From NCBI RefSeq assembly GCF_001570725.1, contig NZ_BCNV01000004.1:62001-126000 (forward strand): a DNA stretch of 64,000 nucleotides. The letters are read 5' to 3'. The notes beneath the pieces were generated by a model. It was given only the letters and a program-made list of their open reading frames with translations, had not been told where the DNA came from and searched no databases. The position numbers were made by a program, and so were the translations under genes. The stretch is from Paenibacillus amylolyticus. Its GTDB lineage: Bacteria; Bacillota; Bacilli; Paenibacillales; Paenibacillaceae. Position 1 is the stretch's first letter. The number at the start of each line of letters is the position of its first letter. Shown one piece after another: positions 51,943 to 61,448 of the stretch.

Positions 51943-52070
51943 CGGTTTACTGGACATTCTCCAGATTCATCATATTGTCCATGCTCTTCCCATGATAAGC
52001 AATGGTCACGGAATGCTTCACATCTTAGACTGGATTTACAAGAATCCAGATGAAGGGATGGCTATACGAT

Positions 52071-54980
52071 ATGAATTTGTCTGATATAGGTGCTGTACGT
52101 CATACATTGAACTTAAATGGAACATGGCAGTTTCGTTTGGATTTGGAGTCTGATAAGCTCGTTGAACAAATGATATCACCACCTCCTCGGAGTGAAAACA
52201 CATCATGGGAGAGCATTCAGATTCCTGGTTCATGGGAAGAGCAAGGGTACGGGGATGAGCCTGAATACGAAAGAATCGATACCTGGACCAAGGTACGTGA
52301 GTATGAAGGCTCAGCCTGGTATGCACAGGATGTTCATGTTCTATCAGACGATTTTGGCTGCCAGTATATATTCAGGTTGGAAGGGGTTCGCTGGACCACG
52401 AATCTTTGGATTAATGGACAGTATGCCGGGCAGCAAGATAGTCTGGTGAATCAACAGAAGTGGAATGTTACCTCTCTGGTCAAGCAGGGAGAAGTGAATC
52501 GGATACAGATCTGCGTGGATAATACGATGAAACTTCCGTTGGCTGGTAGCCATATTCATTCATTGCATACAGCCACAGCCTGGGGTGGAATCACGGGTGG
52601 TGTTTATCTGGACCGACTGCCCCCATGCCGAGTACAGACGTTACGCATTCAACCAGATGCTGAAAACGGAGCCATTCTGGTTGATTGTACTGTAAGCGCT
52701 CCCGCAAATGAATCGGCCAGAGGGATGCAATTGCATGTGGATATCCAGCATCCGGACGGCACATGGCTTGATCGTTACATTTCTCATGTGGAGTTGAGTG
52801 GTCCTGCGCATACTGACATAAGCTCCGTTGTTTCAACTGAAAGCAACGCAGTAATAGACCAGTGGCGATTGGAGCTTGGGACAGAGAAGTCTATCGCGAG
52901 ATGGTCGGATGAATCACCTCAATTATACAGAGCAGTGATCCATCTTCTTGACGGTGAACAGGAGCTGGACCAGCTGGAGCAAACATTCGGTCTACGTTCT
53001 TTTGTTGCAAACGGAAAGCAACTTGAATTGAATGGGACGCCGTTGTATCTTCGCGGGTACGTCGATTGCTGTATCTTTCCACTTACAGGATACCCCGTTT
53101 GGGACAAGGAGCATTATATTCAGCAGTTTCGAATTGCCAGATCATACGGCTTCAACCACGTACGATTGCATGGGTGGAGCGCGCCTGAGCCTTTCTGGGA
53201 CGCGGCTGATGAAGCCGGCATGCTGGTGCAGGCAGAACTTCCACATTGGTCTCGATTCTTTGAGCAACCCGATCAGTCTGCGCCGGCTGAAGTGTTGTCC
53301 TATCTGACACAAGAACTGGACGGGTTGCTCCAATCGCTGTACAGGCATCCTTCATTCGTCATGTTCTCCATGGGGAATGAACTGATTGGTCCGAATGGTC
53401 ATCCTGAACTCAATGCATTGGTATCGAGGGCAAGGGATATGGACCCGACCCGGTTATATACGGACAATACAGGTTTTGGACAGCTTCCGGCGCAAGGGCG
53501 GGAAGGTGATTATTATATTCAGTCGTTGAACTGGCATCCCCCACTTGAGTCCACTATATCAGCTGTACCGGATACCACGCTGGATTATCATGCGGTTACC
53601 CGGCTTGCGAAGCATCCCGTTATTGGACACGAACATGCACAGTTCACCATGTATGTGCGGCCCCAAGAACGAGCCAAGTATACTGGCGTATTGCGTCCTA
53701 GCTGGTTAGGACCCATCGAAGAATCGTTGTCTAACAAAGGCATGATGGCGGACCTGGAGCATTTTCAACAGGCCACCGGCACACATTTGATGCGTTCCTT
53801 AAAAGAAGCCATGGAGCGGATTCGACGAACACCAGACGCTGCAGGCGTGCAGTTGCTGGACATCCGCGATTTTCCAGGGCAGGGACATGCTACGACGGGC
53901 ATTCTGGACGTATTCTGGGACGACAAAGGTATTACAACACCTGAAGAATTCATGCGGTTCAACGCAGACGTGGTGCTGTTGTTAAGCTGCGATGAACGTA
54001 CATTCTACGCCGGAGAACCTATTCATGTCGATGTCCGCATATCACACTATGGTAAAGATCCGCTTAAGGATGCATCCATACAGTGGAAGTTGATTAGCGA
54101 TGATGTGATGCTTACGGAAGGAGAATGGAAAACCGGAGATATCCAATGTGGGTCCGTCATGTCATTGGGAAGCATCGTCACTACAACACCTCGTGAAGGA
54201 GCAGCTGCTTTTCGGATCGAAGCGGAACTGCGGTCAGGTGATTCGGAGAGGATTGCAGCCAATATGTGGCAGGGCTGGTCGTTTCCTTTTTATCAGTCTC
54301 ATCCGGGTTCGAAGCGGTTCTGGAATACCGTGGCAGAGTTGCGGCCATTCCTGGGTGAAGCACATGATGATTGCGTAGATCACATCGATGGATTTCGTTT
54401 ATTGAAAAATAGGGAGATTGACTTGGTTATCGTTCAGTCGTTGACACCTAATGTCCTTGATTATATGGTCAACGGGGGGAGTGTGTGGCTACAGCCAACG
54501 GCAGAAGGGCTATATGATTCAGTGGAGACCAAGTACCTGCCTGTATTCTGGAATTACCTGATGTTCGCTACACAGCCTGGTGCAACGATGGGCATGGTTT
54601 TGAGGGATCAGGTACCACTATTGGGTTCCTTCCCGCAGGATGGGGCTTCCGATTGGCATTGGTATCACCTGGTGAACGGTACACCGGCGTTATGTTTGGA
54701 TACGTTGCACGGTGTGGAGCCACTAATTGAAGTGGTGGACCATTTCCATCGGGCCAAACGACTCGCTTATGCTTTTGAGGCAAAAGTAGGGAAAGGCAGG
54801 ATTTTGGTATCCTCACTTCCTTTTACTAACCTGTCGTTAATGAAGCGTCCGGAAGTCGCCTACTTATTCCAGGAGATACTTGCGTATCTGAATGGGGATC
54901 AATTCCGTCCAGCAACCTCCATATCTGTAGCACAATTGCTCGGGATCGTTAAACTGCAAACCATTCAATTTACATTGTGA
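52071..54980 (+). CDS. Glycoside hydrolase family 2 protein
   Basis: A 969-residue cytosolic (no signal peptide) GH2 enzyme. The N-terminal sugar-binding domain is jelly-roll-like (NLNGTWQFRLD, IQIPGSWEEQGYG, LEGVRWTTNLWINGQYAG), followed by Ig-like domains and a TIM barrel with the acid/base motif SMGNEL and a later HEHAQF that may hold the nucleophile Glu. The barrel has an odd insertion and an extended C-terminal region (about 300 residues). Substrate class is beta-galactoside, beta-glucuronide or similar; I cannot decide which. AAGGGA lies 11 nt before ATG 52071; ATG 52050 is an alternative. Confidence 0.85.
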   Translation: MNLSDIGAVRHTLNLNGTWQFRLDLESDKLVEQMISPPPRSENTSWESIQIPGSWEEQGYGDEPEYERIDTWTKVREYEGSAWYAQDVHVLSDDFGCQYIFRLEGVRWTTNLWINGQYAGQQDSLVNQQKWNVTSLVKQGEVNRIQICVDNTMKLPLAGSHIHSLHTATAWGGITGGVYLDRLPPCRVQTLRIQPDAENGAILVDCTVSAPANESARGMQLHVDIQHPDGTWLDRYISHVELSGPAHTDISSVVSTESNAVIDQWRLELGTEKSIARWSDESPQLYRAVIHLLDGEQELDQLEQTFGLRSFVANGKQLELNGTPLYLRGYVDCCIFPLTGYPVWDKEHYIQQFRIARSYGFNHVRLHGWSAPEPFWDAADEAGMLVQAELPHWSRFFEQPDQSAPAEVLSYLTQELDGLLQSLYRHPSFVMFSMGNELIGPNGHPELNALVSRARDMDPTRLYTDNTGFGQLPAQGREGDYYIQSLNWHPPLESTISAVPDTTLDYHAVTRLAKHPVIGHEHAQFTMYVRPQERAKYTGVLRPSWLGPIEESLSNKGMMADLEHFQQATGTHLMRSLKEAMERIRRTPDAAGVQLLDIRDFPGQGHATTGILDVFWDDKGITTPEEFMRFNADVVLLLSCDERTFYAGEPIHVDVRISHYGKDPLKDASIQWKLISDDVMLTEGEWKTGDIQCGSVMSLGSIVTTTPREGAAAFRIEAELRSGDSERIAANMWQGWSFPFYQSHPGSKRFWNTVAELRPFLGEAHDDCVDHIDGFRLLKNREIDLVIVQSLTPNVLDYMVNGGSVWLQPTAEGLYDSVETKYLPVFWNYLMFATQPGATMGMVLRDQVPLLGSFPQDGASDWHWYHLVNGTPALCLDTLHGVEPLIEVVDHFHRAKRLAYAFEAKVGKGRILVSSLPFTNLSLMKRPEVAYLFQEILAYLNGDQFRPATSISVAQLLGIVKLQTIQFTL

Positions 54981-54984
54981 TTTA

Positions 54985-55009
54985 AAAGGACCCGAAAGGG
55001 TCCTTTTTG
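54985..55009 (+). terminator. Intrinsic terminator after the GH2 gene
   Basis: Stem AAAAGGACCC/GGGTCCTTTT with GAAA loop and TTTTTG tail. Confidence 0.93.
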
Positions 55010-55025
55010 TATGCCAAGTAATTGA

Positions 55026-55051
55026 AGTAAACGATTACTATAAAACGTTTT
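55026..55051. promoter_or_regulatory. Operator cluster before the permease operon
   Basis: AGTAAACGATTACT (55026-55039) and AAAACGTTTT (55042-55051) lie side by side about 210 bp before the permease start. A further cre-like TGAAAACGCTCTAT lies at 55205-55218. The rest of the 279-bp gap is AT-rich with no gene. Confidence 0.6.
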
Positions 55052-55259
55052 CGAAATTTACCACTTTAGATGGTATTTTACCTTTATATTACTTTTGTTT
55101 CATTTAAAAGTAGGATTTATCACTGATTTTAACTAATTTATGTCTGATTATATATGTCTATATCTAATTTTTATATGATTTTCTCTAAAATCCAGATGGT
55201 ATTTTGAAAACGCTCTATCGAGTATGATTATTTTATAAAACAGAGGAGGGGGAACGGAG

Positions 55260-56243
55260 ATGGAAACGCTAACAAAAAAATCCGCTTCCGCGAACAGAAG
55301 CAGTGACCCCAAACCGCCTTTAAAGAAACGGCGGAACGGAATTTGGGACAGAATGAAGCAGCAGAAATATCTCTATCTCATGTCATTGCCATTCGTAGCT
55401 TGGGTTTTCGTATTTAACTATCTGCCACTATGGGGATGGACGATGGCTTTCCAAAACTATAAACCTGCCAGATCATTTGGTGATCAAGAGTGGGTTGGTT
55501 TTAAACACTTTGTAGAGCTGTTCAGTGATGATCGTTTCTATCTGGTACTTCGAAATACGCTTGCAATGAGCTTGATGGGACTAGTTGTTGGTTTTATCGT
55601 GCCGATATTCTTCGCTATTCTCCTGAATGAAATGAGAGGCATGTTCTTCAAGCGTGCCGTGCAAACGGTATCATATCTGCCTCACTTTGTATCTTGGGTT
55701 GTTGTAGCCGGGATCATTACGAAGATGCTCTCCACCGATGGAGGGATTATCAATGATCTTTTGGTAGGCCTGAACATTATTGATCAGCCGATTCAATTCA
55801 TGGCTAAGGGGAACTTGTTCTGGTACATTGTAACCGCTTCAGATATGTGGAAAGAAACTGGTTGGAATGCCATCATCTATCTGGCGGCGATTACAGGTAT
55901 CGACAATGAGCTGTATGAAGCTTCCCGTGTAGATGGAGCCAACCGGTGGAGACAGATGTGGCACATTACGCTGCCTGGCATACGGACCACGATTTCCGTA
56001 CTTTTCATCATGTCAATTGGACATCTTATCAGTATCGGTTTCGAGAAGCAGTTCTTGCTTGGCAACAGTCTGGTCACAGACTACTCGGAAGTACTTGATC
56101 TATACGCGCTCAATTATGGTTTGAATATGGGACGATTCTCATATGGTACAGCCATAGGTATATTCAACTCCGTTGTCAGTATCATCCTTCTGTTTACTGC
56201 GAACGGCTTGTTCAAAAAATTCACAAAAGAAAGCATCATGTAG
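55260..56243 (+). CDS. Sugar ABC transporter permease, LplB-like
   Basis: A 327-residue CUT1 permease with six predicted helices and a cytoplasmic N-terminus rich in Lys/Pro. The EAA loop reads EASRVDGANRWRQMWHITLP and contacts the shared ATPase (MsmX-like), which is not in the window. The start has AGAGGAGGGGG upstream. It pairs with the LplC-like permease 16 bp downstream to form the channel for the binding proteins that follow. Confidence 0.94.
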   Translation: METLTKKSASANRSSDPKPPLKKRRNGIWDRMKQQKYLYLMSLPFVAWVFVFNYLPLWGWTMAFQNYKPARSFGDQEWVGFKHFVELFSDDRFYLVLRNTLAMSLMGLVVGFIVPIFFAILLNEMRGMFFKRAVQTVSYLPHFVSWVVVAGIITKMLSTDGGIINDLLVGLNIIDQPIQFMAKGNLFWYIVTASDMWKETGWNAIIYLAAITGIDNELYEASRVDGANRWRQMWHITLPGIRTTISVLFIMSIGHLISIGFEKQFLLGNSLVTDYSEVLDLYALNYGLNMGRFSYGTAIGIFNSVVSIILLFTANGLFKKFTKESIM

Positions 56244-56258
56244 GGAGGGGACGACATT

Positions 56259-57161
56259 ATGGCGAACAAAGCATTCAATGCTACTCGGGGCGATAAACTG
56301 TTCGATATATTCAACATCCTCGCGATGACCATGGTGCTGGTTGTAACACTTTATCCATTCCTTAACGTACTAGCCATCTCACTCAATAACTCGACAGATA
56401 CAGTACGTGGCGGAATTTACTTGTGGCCTCGCGAATTCACATTACAGAACTACAAAACGATTTTCCAATATGATGGATTGCTACAAGGTTTGCAGATCTC
56501 CATTCTGCGTACACTTGTAGGTACCGTGCTCGGATTGATCAGTTCATCCATGATCGCCTTTACACTGAGCAGACCTGATTTTGGACTTAGAAAATTTGTT
56601 TCCACAACGCTTGCGCTCACGATGTATTTCTCCGGTGGTCTGATTCCGGTGTACATTCTGATGCGTGACTTGAACCTGATCGGTACATTCTGGGTATATG
56701 TATTGCCTGGCATGATCAGTGCATTTAACGTGTTCATCATCCGTTCATTCATTGATGGCCTGCCATACTCATTGCAGGAATCTGCGAAGCTGGACGGAGC
56801 GAATGACTTTACAATCTATTACAGAATCATCTTGCCACTGTGTAAACCAGTGCTTGCTACCATCGCATTGTTCCTGGCTGTAGGTCAATGGAATGCGTGG
56901 TTCGATACGTACCTGTATAATGGTTCAAAGGCACATTTGACCACGCTCCAATATGAGCTGATGAAAGTATTGCAGAGTACACAGCAGGGCTCAGGTGCTG
57001 GACGAAATGCCAATGATATGGCGCAGCAAATGACACAGATTTCACCGGAATCGATCAAAATGGCGATTACGATCGTTGTAACGGTTCCAATCCTCATTGT
57101 ATATCCATTCCTTCAAAAGTACTTTGTTGGCGGTATGACACTGGGCGCAGTAAAAGGTTAA
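56259..57161 (+). CDS. Sugar ABC transporter permease, LplC-like
   Basis: A 300-residue CUT1 permease with six predicted helices and EAA loop ESAKLDGANDFTIYYRIILP. GGGAGGGGAC precedes the ATG. It is followed by three binding-protein genes. The set matches the LplB-LplC-LipO organisation that imports complex oligosaccharides. Substrate specificity must come from the binding proteins. Confidence 0.94.
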   Translation: MANKAFNATRGDKLFDIFNILAMTMVLVVTLYPFLNVLAISLNNSTDTVRGGIYLWPREFTLQNYKTIFQYDGLLQGLQISILRTLVGTVLGLISSSMIAFTLSRPDFGLRKFVSTTLALTMYFSGGLIPVYILMRDLNLIGTFWVYVLPGMISAFNVFIIRSFIDGLPYSLQESAKLDGANDFTIYYRIILPLCKPVLATIALFLAVGQWNAWFDTYLYNGSKAHLTTLQYELMKVLQSTQQGSGAGRNANDMAQQMTQISPESIKMAITIVVTVPILIVYPFLQKYFVGGMTLGAVKG

Positions 57162-57225
57162 ACAAGCTTGTACAGGCTGCCACATAGAGCGGCCGTACAC
57201 CTACAAATGAAGCATCAGGATAACC

Positions 57226-57252
57226 GAAGCGCAGCCATGTGGTCTGCGCTTC
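57226..57252 (+). other. Hairpin between permease and first binding-protein gene
   Basis: A perfect 9-bp stem GAAGCGCAG/CTGCGCTTC with 9-nt loop, no T tail. A second short stem GGGAC/GTCCC with an AAAAAA loop lies at about 57297-57311. They could limit read-through, or protect the downstream mRNA, which would raise binding-protein levels relative to the permeases. Confidence 0.5.
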
Positions 57253-57348
57253 ACCGTATAGGGCTGCGGTGTGGTATTCATGAGGCTATAGACAGGGACA
57301 AAAAAGTCCCGGACAAAACAGACATATGAAACAGGGAGGATTACCATT

Positions 57349-59037
57349 ATGGCAAGTTCCAAAATGAAGATTGCACTGGCTCCAGTGCTTGCGATGTCTT
57401 TGCTCGCAGGTTGTGGTGGAGGAAGCGGCGGTGATACGTCCTTCAAGGATACAAGCGCAGAGACAACTCCACTTACTTTCGACTTTTTTAGTGTCGATCC
57501 CAGTCCGAACTGGAATGGCATGAAGGATGAAGTCGGCAAAGTCCTTACAGAAAAAACAGGGATAACCCTTAACGGTGAATTTGCCGTTAGTGGTGGTCAG
57601 GATAAGATATCCTTAATGGCAGCGAGCGGAGACTATCCGGATATCGTGTCACCCAAAGGAGAACTTAGCAAACTGGTGGATGCCGGGGCAATGCTCGATC
57701 TGACAGATCTGATCGACCAATATGCTCCCAATCTGAAGAAGCTGTATGGTAATTACATGGACCGGTTGAAATACAGTAACGAAGATCAGGCTATTTATGT
57801 GCTGCCAACGTATTATGCGGTAGACCAAAAGTACTTTGATGCAGGTGGCGGATTTGGTATTCAACACCGTGTATTGAAAGAACTCGGATACCCGGAAGTA
57901 CGTACACTTCAGGATTACGAGAATGTATTGAAGGCGTACAAAGAGAAACACCCAACGATTGATGGTCAGCCAACCATCCCTTTAACACTGGACGCGGATG
58001 ATTGGAGAATCATGATTACCGTGACGAACCCGGCCTTCCAGGCCACAGGTGCACCCGATGACGGTGAATACTACATCGATCCAGAGACATATGAAGCAAG
58101 TCTGCATTACAAACGTCCAGAGGAAAAAGAGTACTTCCGCTGGTTGAACCATATGTATAACACTGGATTGCTGGATCAGGACAGCTTCATCCAAAAAACA
58201 GACCAATACAAATCCAAAATTGCAAGTGGACGTGTTCTTGGTGTCATTGACCAGGATTGGGGTTATTCCGATGCAGAAAATGCACTGAAATCTGCGGGCA
58301 AGGATGAAGCAACGTATTCACACTTCCCGGTAACCCTGTCCGAGGATATCAAGGATCATGCCTACCAAGACCCTGGTTTTGTATCCGGCTGGGGTGTAGG
58401 GATTACAACATCGAACCCTGATCCGGTTCGTACGATCAAATTCTTTGATTACCTGGCTTCTGAAGAAGGGCAAGTACTGATGAACTGGGGAATTGAAGGC
58501 AAGCAGTATGAAGTGAAGGACGGCAAACGTGTGATTCCTGCCGACATTCAAGACCAAAAAACCAATAATGCAGCCGTATTCCAGAAAGAAACGGGTATTG
58601 GACTGTACACCAATATGTCCGGTCACTATGGAGATGGTGTGAAGGATTCAACGGATAACTACTATACTACGAATTTCCCTGAACAGATCGTGGCAGCCTA
58701 TTCCGATGCAGAGAAAGAAACACTCAAAGCATATGGTGCTACTACGTGGAAAGACCTGTTCCCAAGTGAAGATGAGTTCCCAATCAAACCATGGGGAGCA
58801 GCATACAATTTGCCAACACCAGGTGATTCTAACTACAACGTTATCTTCAAGAAAACACAGGATATCATCCGGAAACGTATACCGGAAGCCATTCTGAGTA
58901 CTCCTGAACAGTTCGATGCTATCTATGACGGCATGATTGCAGAAGTGAACCAAGCAGGAGCAGAGGATATGGAGAAACAATATACAGAGCTCGTACAAAA
59001 CCGTGTTCAACTGTGGAGCGGTGAAGAGGCTAAATAA
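57349..59037 (+). CDS. Extracellular sugar-binding lipoprotein, paralogue 1
   Basis: A 562-residue LipO-like lipoprotein, lipobox ending at Cys22 (LLAGC), then a Gly/Ser linker. It shares with the next two genes the phrases LVDAGAMLDLTDLI, LKELGYPEV, HPTIDGQPTIPLTL, ITVTNPAFQATG and QDIIRKRIPEAIL, so all three are recent paralogues. It is the most diverged of the three. Its own upstream region lacks the AAAACGTTTT and cre boxes of the other two, so it is probably read with the permeases. It ends with a terminator. Confidence 0.93.
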   Translation: MASSKMKIALAPVLAMSLLAGCGGGSGGDTSFKDTSAETTPLTFDFFSVDPSPNWNGMKDEVGKVLTEKTGITLNGEFAVSGGQDKISLMAASGDYPDIVSPKGELSKLVDAGAMLDLTDLIDQYAPNLKKLYGNYMDRLKYSNEDQAIYVLPTYYAVDQKYFDAGGGFGIQHRVLKELGYPEVRTLQDYENVLKAYKEKHPTIDGQPTIPLTLDADDWRIMITVTNPAFQATGAPDDGEYYIDPETYEASLHYKRPEEKEYFRWLNHMYNTGLLDQDSFIQKTDQYKSKIASGRVLGVIDQDWGYSDAENALKSAGKDEATYSHFPVTLSEDIKDHAYQDPGFVSGWGVGITTSNPDPVRTIKFFDYLASEEGQVLMNWGIEGKQYEVKDGKRVIPADIQDQKTNNAAVFQKETGIGLYTNMSGHYGDGVKDSTDNYYTTNFPEQIVAAYSDAEKETLKAYGATTWKDLFPSEDEFPIKPWGAAYNLPTPGDSNYNVIFKKTQDIIRKRIPEAILSTPEQFDAIYDGMIAEVNQAGAEDMEKQYTELVQNRVQLWSGEEAK

Positions 59038-59065
59038 GTACGTGTCAGGTCAGATTCAAACAGAG

Positions 59066-59094
59066 AAAGAACCCGGGAAACCGGGTTCTTTTTT
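59066..59094 (+). terminator. Intrinsic terminator after binding protein 1
   Basis: Stem AAAGAACCCGG/CCGGGTTCTTT with a short GAAA-like loop and T tail. Confidence 0.9.
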
Positions 59095-59100
59095 ATGTCT

Positions 59101-59193
59101 AAAACGTTTTCTAAAAAACGTTTTCAATTTTGAATATTCGCTATTGACAAGGACTATTGGAGGTATTATTATTCAATTATGAAAGCACTTACA
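59101..59193 (+). promoter_or_regulatory. Regulated promoter of binding protein 2
   Basis: Two AAAACGTTTT boxes (59101-59110 and 59115-59124), then -35 TTGACA (59144-59149), 17-bp spacer, -10 TATTAT (59167-59172), then cre-like TGAAAGCACTTACA (59180-59193). A palindromic AAAGCGCTTT follows at 59305-59314. The remaining leader to 59424 shows no gene. Confidence 0.8.
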
Positions 59194-59424
59194 TTTGCTT
59201 GTACATCAGGGAAAACGACATACATTCTGTCCTATTCGTTCAAAGGCAACTTAGAGGATGACGAGTGAATTAAGGTGATGCAAGATCCATTCACTGTTAT
59301 AAGGAAAGCGCTTTTAATGTTAGATAAACAAAATAGTTACACTTGTTTCATCTGGTCACGGTATGTGCAGGTCAGCCTGTTATACAAATATACAGCTTCA
59401 TTATATCCATAAGGGGGATTACAC

Positions 59425-61128
59425 ATGAAGGGCAAAACACCAAAAACATTCGCAATGCTTCTGTTAGCCAGTGCTCTTGCAATTACAGCAGGATGCAGCG
59501 GCAGTGGAGGAGGAACTACCGCTTCAGAAAAGCCGGTTGATTCTGGAGATACGACCACCCCGGTAACCTTTACATTCTTTGGTGCAGACGCAAGTCCGAG
59601 CTGGAACAACATGAAAGATGCAGTGGGCCAAGAGATCACCAAACAAACAGGTGTTACAATTGAAGCAGAGTACGATGTGAATAATGGTGGTGACCAAAAG
59701 ATTCCTTTGATGGCTGCCAGCGGTGATTACCCTGATATTATCTTTCCTAAAGGTAACTTGTCGAAGCTAGTGGATGCAGGCGCAATGCTGGACCTGACTG
59801 ACCTGATTGAGGAACATGCACCAAACCTGAAAAAAATCTATGGCGAGCAGATGAATCGTTTGAAATACAGTCTGGACGATCAGGCGATCTATGCTATTCC
59901 AACGAATATGGGTGTAGATAACGTTGCATTTGATGCAGGTGGCGGTTTCGAAATTCAGCAAAGAGTCTTGAAAGAGCTCGGATACCCTGAAGTGAAGACA
60001 CTTGAGGATTACGAAAACGTTCTTAGAACGTATTATGAAAAACATCCAACGATTGATGGTCAACCAACCATTCCGCTGACATTGAATGCAGATGACTGGA
60101 AGATCATGATCACGGTAACGAACCCTGCCTTCCAGGCAACAGGTGGACCGGATGATGGTGAATATTACATTAACCCTGAAACGTATGAAGCAATGCTTCA
60201 CTACAAACGTCCTGAGGAGAAAGAATATTTCCGTTGGTTGAACAAAATGTATAATGAAGGACTGCTGGATAAAGATACTTTTGTGCAAAAGGATGATCAA
60301 TACAAATCCAAAATTGCCAGTGGTCGTGTACTCGGTCTGATTGACCAGGACTGGAACTATGGTGAAGCCGAGAATGCTCTCAAAGCAGCGGGTAAAGATG
60401 ATGCCACATATGCTCACTTCTCCGTGTCCCTGAACAAGGACATTGTGGATCATACGTTCCAACCAACTGGATTTGACGGATATGGAATCGGGATCACAAC
60501 TTCGGCCAAAGATCCGGTACGTATTATCAAATTCATGGATTGGCTTGCTTCCGATGAAGGTCAAGTGTTGAGAAACTGGGGTCTTGAAGGCGAACACTAC
60601 AACGTTGAAAATGGCAAACGTGTCATCCCTGACGAAGTTCAGGAACGCAAAACGAATGACAACTCAAACTTCACCAAAGAAACAGGAGTTGGATTGTACA
60701 ATATTTTCAGTGCAAGATACGGTGATGGTGTAAAAGATGCTACAGATAACTACTACACAACGAACTTCCCTGAACAGATCCAAGCAAGTTACACACCAGC
60801 AGAGAAGGAAACATTGAAAGCATATGGTATTACAACATGGAAAGATTTCTATCCTTCCGAAGATGAACTGAAGCTGAAAGATTGGGGCGCAGCATATAAC
60901 ATGCCTGTACCTTCTGACACGGATTACAACGTAACATTCCAGAAAACGCAGGACATCATCCGTAAACGGATTCCAGAAGCCATCCTTGCCAAACCGGAGA
61001 ACTTCGACAGCGTATATGATAGTCTCCTGGCTGAACTCGATAAAGCGGGTGCGGTAGAAATGGAGAAACAATACACCGTTTGGATCAAAGAACGTGTTGC
61101 GCTATGGACTGGAAAAGATGTGAAATAA
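59425..61128 (+). CDS. Extracellular sugar-binding lipoprotein, paralogue 2
   Basis: A 567-residue LipO-like lipoprotein, lipobox ending at Cys24 (ITAGC). It is much closer to the next gene (61449) than to the previous one; long blocks are identical by eye. It has its own promoter, cre-like site and AAAACGTTTT boxes, and a terminator. It is likely to bind the same glycan family as the other two, possibly with a different side-chain preference. The 5' leader (GTTATACA, TTCAT, AGGGGGA) also resembles that of the third gene, so the duplication included the control region. Confidence 0.93.
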   Translation: MKGKTPKTFAMLLLASALAITAGCSGSGGGTTASEKPVDSGDTTTPVTFTFFGADASPSWNNMKDAVGQEITKQTGVTIEAEYDVNNGGDQKIPLMAASGDYPDIIFPKGNLSKLVDAGAMLDLTDLIEEHAPNLKKIYGEQMNRLKYSLDDQAIYAIPTNMGVDNVAFDAGGGFEIQQRVLKELGYPEVKTLEDYENVLRTYYEKHPTIDGQPTIPLTLNADDWKIMITVTNPAFQATGGPDDGEYYINPETYEAMLHYKRPEEKEYFRWLNKMYNEGLLDKDTFVQKDDQYKSKIASGRVLGLIDQDWNYGEAENALKAAGKDDATYAHFSVSLNKDIVDHTFQPTGFDGYGIGITTSAKDPVRIIKFMDWLASDEGQVLRNWGLEGEHYNVENGKRVIPDEVQERKTNDNSNFTKETGVGLYNIFSARYGDGVKDATDNYYTTNFPEQIQASYTPAEKETLKAYGITTWKDFYPSEDELKLKDWGAAYNMPVPSDTDYNVTFQKTQDIIRKRIPEAILAKPENFDSVYDSLLAELDKAGAVEMEKQYTVWIKERVALWTGKDVK

Positions 61129-61167
61129 GATTGAAAACAAGGCATAAAAGCCAATGGTTTTCATTTC

Positions 61168-61197
61168 AAAAAAAGCCCTTGAGAAAGGGCTTTTTTT
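61168..61197 (+). terminator. Intrinsic terminator after binding protein 2
   Basis: Stem AAAAGCCCTT/AAGGGCTTTT with a short loop and a run of T. Confidence 0.9.
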
Positions 61198-61201
61198 GTT
61201 G

Positions 61202-61283
61202 TTGACGTAGGGTGGTGGATAGCATATAATCTATCATGTAAGCACTTTCAGTAAGCGTTTTATAGTAATTACGAAAACGTTTT
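61202..61283 (+). promoter_or_regulatory. Regulated promoter of binding protein 3
   Basis: TTGACG (61202-61207), 17-bp spacer, perfect TATAAT (61225-61230), cre-like TGTAAGCACTTTCA (61237-61250), a further AAGCGTTTT, then AAAACGTTTT (61274-61283). The layout mirrors 59101-59193 and 63228-63289. Confidence 0.82.
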
Positions 61284-61448
61284 ATGCTTGTTAGCAGAAT
61301 GTTTTATCGCCTTAAACCGATTGAGATGCTAGCTTTACAAAAAGCCATAATGGACTGTATCGAAAGCGCATTCAAAAAAAGTGGTATCCTCAGGCATAAA
61401 GCCTGTTATACAGATAAAACCTTCATAAATAATAGGGGGAACTAGACA

